Assembly (NCBI GenBank): GCA_963669295.1
Contig: OY769938.1
Span: 5,394,001 to 5,458,000 of the forward strand
Source of the DNA: G963669295 sp963669295
GTDB taxonomy: Bacteria > Bacteroidota > Bacteroidia > Flavobacteriales_D > CALLUQ01
Direction of reading: 5' to 3'
DNA length: 64,000 nucleotides
Positions 8,413 to 17,300 of the stretch are shown here, piece by piece (position 1 is the stretch's first letter; each line of letters begins with the position of its first letter). Under the pieces are notes generated by a model. It was not told the origin of the DNA. It searched no databases and saw only the letters and a list, made by a program, of their open reading frames with translations. The translations under genes were made by a program, and so were the position numbers.

Positions 8413-8420
8413 TATATTTG
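8413..8420 (+). promoter_or_regulatory. candidate -7 box of the toxin-antitoxin operon
   Basis: TATATTTG matches the Bacteroidota -7 consensus TAnnTTTG exactly. It ends only 4 nt before the ATG at 8425, so either the mRNA is nearly leaderless or translation starts at the ATG at 8434 or 8446. No clear -33 TTG was found. Confidence 0.4.
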
Positions 8421-8424
8421 TTGT

Positions 8425-8634
8425 ATGAGTGCAATGCAAGAATTTATGGCCTTGAGTGTTTCAGAAAGGTTGCTCCTGCTTCAAGAGTTGTGGGAGAACA
8501 TCAACCACGATGAAATCGAACTCTCAGATGCACAAAAGAAAGAGCTGGATCATCGCCTTGATCAGATGAACAGTGGAGCAATGAAATTTTCTTCATGGGA
8601 AGAAGCCCGCAAGAAGATTCGGTCGAACATATGA
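8425..8634 (+). CDS. antitoxin, putative addiction-module component (PF09720-like)
   Basis: A 69-aa acidic protein starting MSAMQEFMALSVSERLLLLQ, followed by ELWENINHDEIELSDAQKKE, LDHRLDQMNSG and the tail SWEEARKKIRSNI. This is the usual layout of the addiction-module component family, in which an N-terminal helix binds DNA and the SxxExxxLLxELW and LDxRLxxxxxG segments precede a toxin-binding tail. It neutralises the toxin encoded immediately downstream; the stop codon overlaps the toxin start (ATGA at 8631-8634). The frame is open back to a GTG at 8371, but family length, the -7 box at 8413-8420 and the Met at 8425 favour the short form. Confidence 0.85.
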   Translation: MSAMQEFMALSVSERLLLLQELWENINHDEIELSDAQKKELDHRLDQMNSGAMKFSSWEEARKKIRSNI

Positions 8635-8930
8635 AGTACACCCTCCAAATTTCCGAAGAGGCTATTTTAGATGCTTCGGAGGCCTCTATTTGGTTAGAAC
8701 AACAAATTCCCGGTTTAAGCTCCTCGTTTGATCTTTGTATGGATGCCGCACTTATGGCCATCCAAAGGAACCCTAAAATATGCCAGGTAAGGTACAAGAA
8801 AGTTCGGGTAGTTTTTACCGAGCGTTTTCCCTATGGCATTCATTATATCATTGTGAAAAACGAAATCCGGGTACTCGGTGTGTTTCACACCAGTAAATCT
8901 CCCAGCAATTGGGTGGACCGATTGAAATGA
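8631..8930 (+). CDS. RelE/ParE-superfamily toxin
   Basis: A 99-aa protein starting MKYTLQISEEAILDASEASI. The fold signature of RelE/ParE toxins is visible: an N-terminal beta strand, a helical pair (DASEASIWLEQQIPGLSSSF and DLCMDAALMAIQRNPKICQ), then the beta-sheet run RYKKVRVVFTERFPYGIHY, IIVKNEIRVLGVFHTSKSP and a final W. RelE-type members cleave mRNA on the ribosome and ParE-type members poison gyrase; the sequence does not tell which applies here. Translation is coupled to the antitoxin by a 4-nt overlap. A longer start at 8595 is not credible, since it would add residues inside the antitoxin frame. Confidence 0.85.
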   Translation: MKYTLQISEEAILDASEASIWLEQQIPGLSSSFDLCMDAALMAIQRNPKICQVRYKKVRVVFTERFPYGIHYIIVKNEIRVLGVFHTSKSPSNWVDRLK

Positions 8931-8970
8931 AGTAGTACATCCTCAACAATTAATTTCAACACAAAATTTA

Positions 8971-10254
8971 ATGCCCGTTCAAAGAATTTCATGGGACACT
9001 TCCGTGAAACATTGCTATCGTTTAGGGTTAGAATCTGCTCTGCCGGTTGAGTTAAGAAAGCGCATTTCACGTACCAACCTACACCGCTGGCGCAATGAAT
9101 CTGACGATAAATATGCTGGTAATTTCTTGAATGAGATAGCCCGGCAACACTATGACGAATTGGTTGCCTATGCCAACGACCAACATTGGCGACGTATTTC
9201 AAGAGGTTACTTTCGGCTGGTTAAGGTATTTCAAGAAGTGGTATTGAAGGTAAAAGGAGTGCAATTGGCCTTGTATGAAGCCAGGGCCAGGATTGTGGAA
9301 ACCATTGACCGTGTGCGAGCGGTAATTCCTGTACACAAGGCGGTAAAAGTATTTGGATTTCATCGTACTACTTACCAACGCTGGGTGCTGGAACTCAACG
9401 TAGCCTGCAACGGTTCGTATTTTGAATGGTGCAACCGATCGTTGCCGTTTCAGTTATCCAAACCCGAGGTGCAAAAAATAAAGGAGTTGTTGACCTGCGA
9501 ACGCTTCCAATACTGGGGCATTTATAACATTGCCCAATATGCATTGCGTCATAACATTCTTCCCCTTTCGCTCACTACCTGGTACAAGTATGCTAAGTTG
9601 TTGGGCATCCAGCGGCCACGACCTCATCATCGAAGAAAGAAAAAAAAAGTAGGAGTACGCGCCCACCAACCCAACGAAATATGGCATGCAGATGTATCCT
9701 TGCTAAAAATAGCCAACACCACCTATTACATTTATGCAGTGATGGATAACTTTTCGCGCAAAGTGCTTTGCTGGGAGGTGGCTACAAAGCTGTGTAAAAA
9801 CATCCGGTTGCGCACTATTAAAAAAGCCTACCAACAGGCCATCAATAGTAGTGAAATTATGAACTGTGCTTTGTGGGTGGATGGCGGTGCTGAAAACAAC
9901 AATGCAGTGATCGATCGGTTCATCGAGCAGTCTCACATTGACATTCATAAGGTGATTGCATTGAGAGATACTGCTCTGTCTAATTCTATGGTAGAAGCGC
10001 TGTTTCGGGTATTGAAGTACAATTACCTCTACCGCATGGCACTTAGCAATATGACCGATTTGAAACGGGCGGTTCGCATAATGGTAGAAGATTACAACGA
10101 ACACCGGCCTCATTATGCACTCCACGGTGGTACTCCCAACGAAGCTTATTGTGGTGATTTACCCGATAAACAAACGTTCCCCCCCTACCTTCAAGCATCA
10201 AAACAACAACGTATGGCTTACAACAAAGCCAATGAATGCGGAAATTGTTTGTAG
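8971..10254 (+). CDS. DDE transposase with integrase core (rve) domain
   Basis: A 427-aa transposase of the IS3/IS481-like rve group. The N-terminal 230 residues include helix-turn-helix-like segments such as AVKVFGFHRTTYQRWVLEL. A basic linker, RPRPHHRRKKKKVGVRAHQP, precedes the catalytic core. The catalytic triad can be placed at D241 (EIWHADVSLL), D304 (ALWVDGGAENNN) and E342 (SNSMVEALFRVLKYNY). The last part has the typical DYNEHRPHYALHGGTPNEAY. All three acidic residues are present and the frame is intact, so the protein is probably active. Terminal inverted repeats could not be identified. A sequence matching the neighbouring Rhs gene begins at its stop codon. Confidence 0.9.
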   Translation: MPVQRISWDTSVKHCYRLGLESALPVELRKRISRTNLHRWRNESDDKYAGNFLNEIARQHYDELVAYANDQHWRRISRGYFRLVKVFQEVVLKVKGVQLALYEARARIVETIDRVRAVIPVHKAVKVFGFHRTTYQRWVLELNVACNGSYFEWCNRSLPFQLSKPEVQKIKELLTCERFQYWGIYNIAQYALRHNILPLSLTTWYKYAKLLGIQRPRPHHRRKKKKVGVRAHQPNEIWHADVSLLKIANTTYYIYAVMDNFSRKVLCWEVATKLCKNIRLRTIKKAYQQAINSSEIMNCALWVDGGAENNNAVIDRFIEQSHIDIHKVIALRDTALSNSMVEALFRVLKYNYLYRMALSNMTDLKRAVRIMVEDYNEHRPHYALHGGTPNEAYCGDLPDKQTFPPYLQASKQQRMAYNKANECGNCL

Positions 10255-10279
10255 TGCCGCCTGGGTGGGTTTGCTCGTA
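10254..10279 (-). pseudogene. 26-bp scrap matching Rhs coding sequence
   Basis: This stretch matches 25 of 26 bases of 12748-12773 inside the intact Rhs gene, in the same orientation. On the minus strand it reads YEQTHPGGT, as in the Rhs protein. It abuts the transposase stop codon, suggesting that the element landed in, or carried along, a degraded Rhs copy. Chance is unlikely at this length, but the match is short. Confidence 0.4.
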
Positions 10280-10310
10280 GTCGGGTTGCTGCTGTGTAAG
10301 AGAGGAAAGA

Positions 10311-10506
10311 AAGGAAGAGGAAGAGGAAGAGGAAGAGGAAGAGGAAGAGGAAAGAAATGCTTTCCCTTCGTTGTTAGTGTCTGGTCCCGTCTTCCGCTAC
10401 TACTCCTCCCCCAACGCTCGTCCCTCGGTTGGGGTGCGGGGTAACCGCTCCAACCGGGTTTAGGTGGTAAGGCCTTCCCCTTGTAGTAAATGTGCCAAAA
10501 GTGCTA
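10311..10506 (+). repeat. ~200-bp direct repeat, copy B, with (GAAGAG)6 tract
   Basis: Second copy of the element at 8112-8313, with six GAAGAG hexamers (10314-10349) and the same following block, through GAAATGCTTTCCCTTCGTTG to GTGCCAAAAGTGCTA. Differences by eye include TTAGTGTCTGG for TTTGCGTTCGG and GTGCGGGG for GTGTGGGG. Confidence 0.85.
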
Positions 10507-10549
10507 AACGAAACAAGATTTACCACCTACAATCGCTTATCAGGTACGT

Positions 10550-10565
10550 GTTCCTTATAAGGAAC
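10550..10565. repeat. perfect 16-bp palindrome
   Basis: GTTCCTTATAAGGAAC is its own reverse complement. It overlaps the last codons and stop of the fragment at 10555-10986. With no loop and no T-tract it is not a terminator. It might be a protein-binding or recombination site, or chance. Confidence 0.4.
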
Positions 10566-10986
10566 GCTGATGTACGATGAGGTCGCGTAAGTGGCGGGGC
10601 AACTGCACTGTGGGTAGCTTCATCGCATTCAATGCCCTTACCGTGCTGCCGGCACCGTATACCGAAGAAACAGTGGTCAACGAATAATACGTAAACTGCT
10701 TGCTCGCCTCGCGCGGGTTGGTCATTACCGTTTCGGTGAAGAAGGTGGCCAATTCAGCATTCTTCTCCTCGTTCTTTTTCGCCTTCTCTCGTGTTAGGGG
10801 CGAATTCACCTCTACAGCCACATCCCAGGCCTGTTCTACTACCGCATCCGGATCGTGCACCGCCATGGCAATGCCTGCTACAAGATCTCGGGTAAACAGC
10901 CCACCGCCTTCCAACATGCCGTGGTCTACTTCTTGTTGGCGTTTGCTGATAACATAGTAGGCTAATTTGGTTAAATTAACCTGGTA
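10555..10986 (-). pseudogene. orphan C-terminal fragment, possibly from a displaced Rhs/polymorphic toxin tip
   Basis: An open frame of 144 codons bounded upstream by a stop at 10987-10989, with no start near its beginning. The first Met is at 10917, which would give a 120-aa protein starting MLEGGGLFTRDLVAGIAMAV. The frame is coherent above that Met (NLTKLAYYVISKRQQEVDHG), which suggests that an upstream part has been lost. The alternation of small hydrophobic helices (DLVAGIAMAV, SLTTVSSVYGAGSTVRALN) with charged linkers resembles the pre-toxin region of Rhs proteins. It sits directly downstream of an Rhs toxin/immunity pair in the same orientation, where orphan tips are usually stored. No Rhs core motif is present, so this remains inference; it could also be a small intact gene. 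Confidence 0.45.
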
Positions 10987-10998
10987 TTATTTGAAATA

Positions 10999-11364
10999 CT
11001 ACCCTTTTCTAATACTTTCTATTTCCTTCTTAATAAAAGATGCACATGCAAGGCTTTTATCCGAGTACTTTACTTTTTCAGTTACTCCTTCATTACCAAT
11101 AAATCCAACCTCATATGAATCATTATTATCTTGCACAAGATACCATCCTGAATCAACCCTTTTACTTTCCATCCAACCAAACCATTGATCTATAAAGCTA
11201 GGTTGCTGCCCTAATGCTTCTTTTATGAGACTTTCATCAACTTCTTCATAAAATTCAAAGTAACGTGTATCCTGCAACAAAGAATATATAGATTGGGTAT
11301 TAGCACCTCTAAAAAACTTTTCCGGCAGACTTATTATATCAATTGCTATCTGGGTATTTTCCAT
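10999..11364 (-). CDS. putative immunity protein of the Rhs toxin
   Basis: A 121-aa acidic cytosolic protein starting MENTQIAIDIISLPEKFFRG, with no signal peptide and no family I can name. Notable segments are QWFGWMESKRVDSGWYLVQD, the aromatic-rich FEFYEEV and the end CASFIKKEIESIRKG. Its start codon lies 2 nt after the stop of the Rhs gene, the classic arrangement for an immunity protein that protects the producer from the Rhs C-terminal toxin. The gene and the adjoining 3' end of the Rhs gene are clearly more AT-rich than the rest of the locus, as expected for a cassette acquired by transfer. The assignment rests on position, size and composition. Confidence 0.7.
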   Translation of the reverse strand: MENTQIAIDIISLPEKFFRGANTQSIYSLLQDTRYFEFYEEVDESLIKEALGQQPSFIDQWFGWMESKRVDSGWYLVQDNNDSYEVGFIGNEGVTEKVKYSDKSLACASFIKKEIESIRKG

Positions 11365-11366
11365 AA

Positions 11367-14300
11367 TTATTTTATTAGTTGAGTTCCATCTTTACTTAGT
11401 TTATATCCTTTTTCAATTAGATATTCTAATTCTCTTCTGAAATATCCACTCACCTTAGTGATATTATCAACAGGGTTTGCCAAAACAAACCTATCCCCTC
11501 GAGCAATAGCTCTATCAAGAAATTTAACATTTGCAGACCATTGCTGTGCAGGAGTCATCTTATTCCATATATCCGTTGGTATATTAAACCTTCTTGCATT
11601 AAGCTTTCTGGCAAGCTCAATATATTGAGGGTATTTACCTAAAACAGTAATTTCTCTCTTGCTGGCACTTACTGCTTCACCAGCCTCCAATTTACCAAAA
11701 TTCCCAAAACGTTTTGCCAATCCGGTCGATTTTAACATTGAAGCCCCTTTCGATAGCAACATGCTCTCTACTACCATGCTTCCAATCATGCCCTGGGCTT
11801 CGCCTACCTCTCCAAAAGTTAAATCATTAACAGTAGCACGGTTCCACCAATCAGCTGCTTTAAAACTGGTCATGGCTACTTGTAGGGCATAATCAGGATC
11901 ACTAATCATGGCTGCTGTAGTATTGGTCGCATACATGCTTTGTCCCCAGCTTTCGCCAGTAAAAAAGCCAGCAATAAAATCGGCTGAACCTTCTAACGCA
12001 TTCATTGCCCCTCTATCAATTCCCCGGTTATAGGCTCCAATGGTGTTTTGGTAAAAGTACATGCCCATCTTGGCACCATTGAGTTTTACCCATTCCGATA
12101 CAGCTGCAAAACTCTTGAATGAATATTTGCCATCCCGCACCAATACACCATTGTAATCAATGTAGTAGCCAAACTCTCCTCGTTCATTACTAAATCCAAA
12201 ACCCAATTCTTTTTCCATCCATGCAGCCATCTCCTCATAGCTGCCATCAAAGTTCGACAACAACCACAAGGTTTGAATCGACCAACCTCCACCATCGTTC
12301 CACATCCCATCATCATCATGAATAGCTTCATCATTACCCCCCGTAGGGTCAATAAACGACACCGGATTGTTGCTCATCGCCAAATACGGGCTGATGTGCT
12401 GCCCCAACGGGTCAGGGTTCAACCAACGGCCAATTCTTGGGTCATACTGCCGCAACGGAAAGTCGATGTAAGCACTGTTTTCTAAGCGTTCCTGTCCTCC
12501 AACAGTATACTGGTGCGCAGGGCTGCCCGTTATGCTTCTGCCCGGCAAGGGCATGCCATAAGGGTAAAAGTCGTTCATGTCTAACAACTGTACATCCCCA
12601 TTGCCATCCAACGCCCCATCAATTACCGCGCGTACGTTGCCAATATGATCCGTGAGTTCATAACGGCTTTTGTCATCGTCTTTGTTAAAGAACCCTATTC
12701 TCGAGGCACCGTAAATGGTTACATCGGTTTGGCCAATGCCCGAAGGGGTGCCGCCTGGGTGGGTTTGTTCGTATACCGACAATACATTGCCTGCCGCATC
12801 GCGTACATAAAAGATTTCTTTTTCGATGTTGCCGCTGCCGTCGTATATTTTCTTGATGGCCCGGTTCCCATTTTCATCATACACAAAGGCGGCTTTCAAT
12901 GTGCCTCCTTGTTGTTTAATGGTGGTTACCATGCCGTATACGTCGTATTCAAAGTAGTCGTCGTCTTTGGCATTGCCGGTTACCTGGCCTATGGCGTTGT
13001 AGGTGTAGTTGCTGGTGCCCTGGCTCTCGATGTCGTCGTAGCTTACACTGCCCACCGCATCGCTTACATAGGTCAACTGGTTGTTGAGGGTGTTGTAGTG
13101 GTAGTCCAAATCGTCCATGGCCAGGCCGCTGGTGCTGTTGCCATCGCGCTCCAGGCTTTCGATGTTGCCGTTCAGGTCGTAAGTAATGCCGCTTACCTTA
13201 AAGTCGTTCGAGTTGGCAAAGGTGGGCCCTTCGTAGGTGCCTGCTTGCTGGATGTTGGCGTTTTGGCTGCCGTTGTTACTGATGGTGCCAAATTCAGCGT
13301 CGGTGAGGCGGTTCAGTGCATCGTATTCGTAGGTGTAGGCCAGTAAGCTGCCTTCGTGCTCAGGGGTCGCAGCGTTGAGTTCGCTGCGCGTGCGCCAGCG
13401 TATGCTTTTAATGTTGCCGTTGTATTGTCCTGTTTCATGGCCTCCTCCTACTTTGGGCAGGTCCATGGTTTGCACGTAGGTGTGCTGGCGTTGGTAGTCG
13501 CCACTAAAGTAGTCGATGGTAAAGCCAAACACGTCTTTTTCAAAGCTGTTGTGGGCGGTGCGTGGTGCCGCGCCCGTGGTGGGGGCACTGGTGTAGCCGT
13601 CCAGCCCGGGGTCGCGGTTGTCCATGTCGGGCGCGTTAATGCCTTTCAACCACCCATTAATGGTGTATACGTAGTCGATGCCTTGCAGCTGGTCGTCGAT
13701 TTCGGTGCGCTTCAAGGCCCCGTGTTGGTAGTAGTCGTAGGCGGCCCGTTGATCGGCCGTGCCCACTACCCCATCTTCGCTGGTTGTTACGTTGGTCAAC
13801 CGCAGGTTGGCGTCGTACTCGTAGTGGTGGTAAAAGGCTTCGGCACTCACTTCTTCCTGGTAGTTGGTTTGCAGCAAGTTGCCGTTAAAGTCGTAGGTGT
13901 ATTGCACGGTTTTGTAGTCGTTCAAGCCGGCAAGGTGCTGTATGGTCCACCGCAGTCGCCCCAGCTCATCGTAGCTGTACCAGGTGGTACTTTCGTCGTT
14001 CCACGTTTTCGATACACGTCCCAGCACATAGGTTTGCGCATAGCCGCTAAGTGCGCCCGGCCATCCGGGCGAAGCGTCTACCGAGTCGTATACGGTAAAG
14101 TTTTGGTCGTAGCAGAACTGGTCTTCCAACCCGTCTTGCTTGTCCAGCACATCGGTTACGGGGCGGTTGGGCGAGGTAATGGTATAGGTGCCCGCATCGT
14201 TTTGAAACAGGTAGTTGCTGCTGGTGCTTTGGTATTCACCGGTTTCTACCACACGACCATAGCGGTCGTAGTGGGTGTACGAAAAGTGGTCGTCGATGGC

Positions 14301-17300
14301 TTGCTGCGCATTTTGGCTGAAGCGCAGTTGCCCTTGCGTATCGTACACGTATTCGGTAAGTCCTTCGTCGGTGTTGTTGCTGGAGGTGAGCTGCAACAGG
14401 TCGTTGTAGGCAAATACGGTTTGGTGATCGGGCGTTACCGGTGGCGCTACCGGGGTTAAATGGTCTTCCTCGCGGTAGGTGTGAAAGAGCTTGAACCCAA
14501 AGTATTTGGCCAGCTCGTGTTCAAATTTGTTGAGGTCGATGTTGATGAAGTCGGCATCGGGCTCCACTTTTGCGGCCACCGATTTGAGGTTCACCCGCAC
14601 CTGGCTGTAGGCCGCCAGGTCGTCGTCGTAGTTGAGGGTAATTTCCGGGCCGTAGCCGTAGTCGTAGGCCCAAAAGAATTCGCAGGCACAGGTTTGGTAG
14701 AGTTCGGGGGTAAATTCCCATTCTACCGGGTTGCCGTCGGCATCGTTGATGGCCGTTTCACTGCCGCCATTAACGCCTACCAGCTCAAATACATAGCGGT
14801 AGGTGGCAAAGCGGTGGGGCGGCACCTGGAAGCAAGAAGTGTTTTGGCAGTTGCCGCCAATGTCTACCGCAGTTTCGTTACAATCCTGTATGCCGTTGAA
14901 GCAGTGCAAAAGCAGTTCGCAGTCGGGGTTTACCTGTCCGCCATAAGGGTCTTCTTGTTTAAAGCCGCCTTTGGCCAGCGCACTGGTCAGGCCAATGCTT
15001 TTGTCGTCGAGCGCAATGCCCACGGGCACGTCGCCGCCCAGGTATTCAACAATGTCGCTGATGAGTCCGCCACGCGGGTCAACGTCGGTAGGGGCGTCGA
15101 AGGTTACGGTGCTGGTATCGCATATGTCGTTGGCCCCATAAATGAGCAGGCCGTCGTTGTCTACCGGCACATCAATGGGCTTGGCCCATGCCATGGGTTT
15201 CAAGCTGATGTACTGGGCAACCAGCGGCTGCCCGTTGCCGGTAATGGTGAGGTCTTTCATCGATTGTCCCACGTCAAATTCGTCGTTGGGAATGTCGTAG
15301 GCCGACATCAGGTATTCGTAGTGGTTCACCACATCTTCGTTGCCGTTGTTGCCCCCTGGAATGAGGCCGCATTGTACACGCTCCGGCTCCAGGGTTTTTT
15401 CCAACAGCCCTTTGTCGTCGTAAAAGTTCACGGTCCACTGGCTGTAGTCGAGCGAATAGTAAAGCGTAGGACTGGGCGGTGTGGCGGGCGGCACATAGGT
15501 GGCCCAAAATACATTGTCGATGTAGTGGTTGCTGTAATCGAACGAAAAGCGGTAGTAGTGGTCGCCCGTGGCGTAGTCGCCCAAAAAGGTGAAGGTACGG
15601 CTGGTAGTACCGCTTACGGTATAGTCGGTGCCTGCTACCAGTTCTTTGCCCGAGTCGAGGTCGGTAATTGTATAGGTGAGGTAGCTGACATCGGTGCAGC
15701 CCATGGCGGTGTTTTGCACGAGCTTGAGGGTGCTGTTGGTGGCGGCAGGCAGGTGGAAGTCTACCGAGCGGGTGCCGCTGTATTCCAACGTGCGTTTCAC
15801 CAACTTGTTGCCACAGCTGTGGGTAAGGCCGCTAAAGGCGGTGGCAATGGGGTGGCCTTCCAGGTTGGTGTAGGTAATTTGGGTAAGCCCTTCAGCATCT
15901 ACCGTTACGGTTTTGCGGGCTTCATCTACTGCGCTGCCAAAGATGTAGCGCAGCTCGTAGGCGTTGCCTACATAAAATAGTTTGGTTTCGTGGTTGGAGC
16001 CAATGGCGTGGTGTTCGCCCACACCAGCAATGGCTTTGGGCCGGCCCAATGGGTCGTGGTGGTATTCCACCCGGCTGTAAGGGTGGGTGGTAGCGGCCAC
16101 AAAGGCTTCTTCGCTGTTGTTGTTGCTGTAGTACCAGCCTACCGAGCTTTTTACCACATTGTTCACCGCCAGCGGGTTGAAGGCTTCGCCCCCATCGCCA
16201 TTTTTGTTGGTCAGGTCGAAGTCGTTGTACGAATATTGTTGCCCCGAAGGGTTGGTAATGAATTTATACTTGTAGCAGTTGGTGCTGCCTTTGTATACGG
16301 GAGCAGGCAGGGTTTGTAAGATGCTGCGCCCGTGCTGGTCGAACACGGTTTGGTTAACGAGCACCAGGTTGTTTTCAAAGTCGTTGGTTTGCGTTTGCTC
16401 CAGCCGTCCCAGCCGGTCGAGGAACTGGTGGGTTTCGCCCACCACGTTGCCACTGCCGTCATAAATGTAGGTGGTGTAGCTGTTGCGTTTGTTGCGGGCA
16501 TCGCAGTCGAGGGTTTGCGGTACCTTGCCTTCGGTAAAGGTGCCCACCAGGCGGTTGATTTTAGCACCCGACCTGCCCAGGGCAATGTCTACCACCAGGT
16601 CGCGGTACTGGCCGGTATCGCTGTAGGTGTAGTAGGCATAGCCGTTGTAGGTGAACTGTATTTTTTGGTTGTTCCCACTGCCGGTGGTGTCGCGTTCTAC
16701 CTTAATCCAGTCGCCCGCTTGTACTTTAATGGTGTCGTTGCTGGCGTCTTTGGCCACGGGCAGCGTGCCGGTGGTATGGCCTTTAATGTAGGTGTAGAGC
16801 ACACCATCGTCGATTACGGCAGCATAGAGGGTGCTGTCGTATTTTTCGTCGGGGTTGCTGTCAGAAAGGCCCAACGCCAGTTCGGAGGTGGTGTCGGCCA
16901 CTTCCATGGCCAATGCTCCTTCTTCGTCGGCAGCAATAAAGTTTTGGGCCGAAGCACCGGCATTGCCATAGCCGTCGGCGGCCGTTTTGGTGAGCACGCC
17001 ATTTTCGTAGGTGGCCCCCACCAGGTCTACCAGGTCCAATTCGCTGCCCACCACAAAGTCGAAGGTCACCGAGTCGCTGTTGAGGCTGTCTTTTACGGTT
17101 ACGCTGTAGTTGCCTGCCGCCAGGCTGTCGATGGTGGCGGTGGTGGCACCGGTGTTCCAGCTATAGGTAAAGGGTTTGAAACCGGTGGGTTCGATGGTGA
17201 TGAAGGCTTTGTAAGGTTCGTACAGGCTGTAGTCGCACTGCGTATAGGTGGCACGTACATCGTAGGGCAAAAAGGAGGCGCGCACGTATTCGAAGTCGCC

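Larger units (their letters stand above)
8112..10506. mobile_element. candidate mobile or duplicated segment bounded by direct repeats
   Basis: A 2.4-kb unit consists of direct repeat A, an antitoxin-toxin pair, a DDE transposase and direct repeat B. Insertion sequences normally end in short inverted repeats with target duplications of a few bases, which I could not identify. The ~200-bp direct repeats are therefore more likely dispersed genomic repeats used for recombination, or the footprint of a duplication, than the true ends of a transposon. The actual insertion element would be a smaller part around 8931-10255. Confidence 0.35.
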
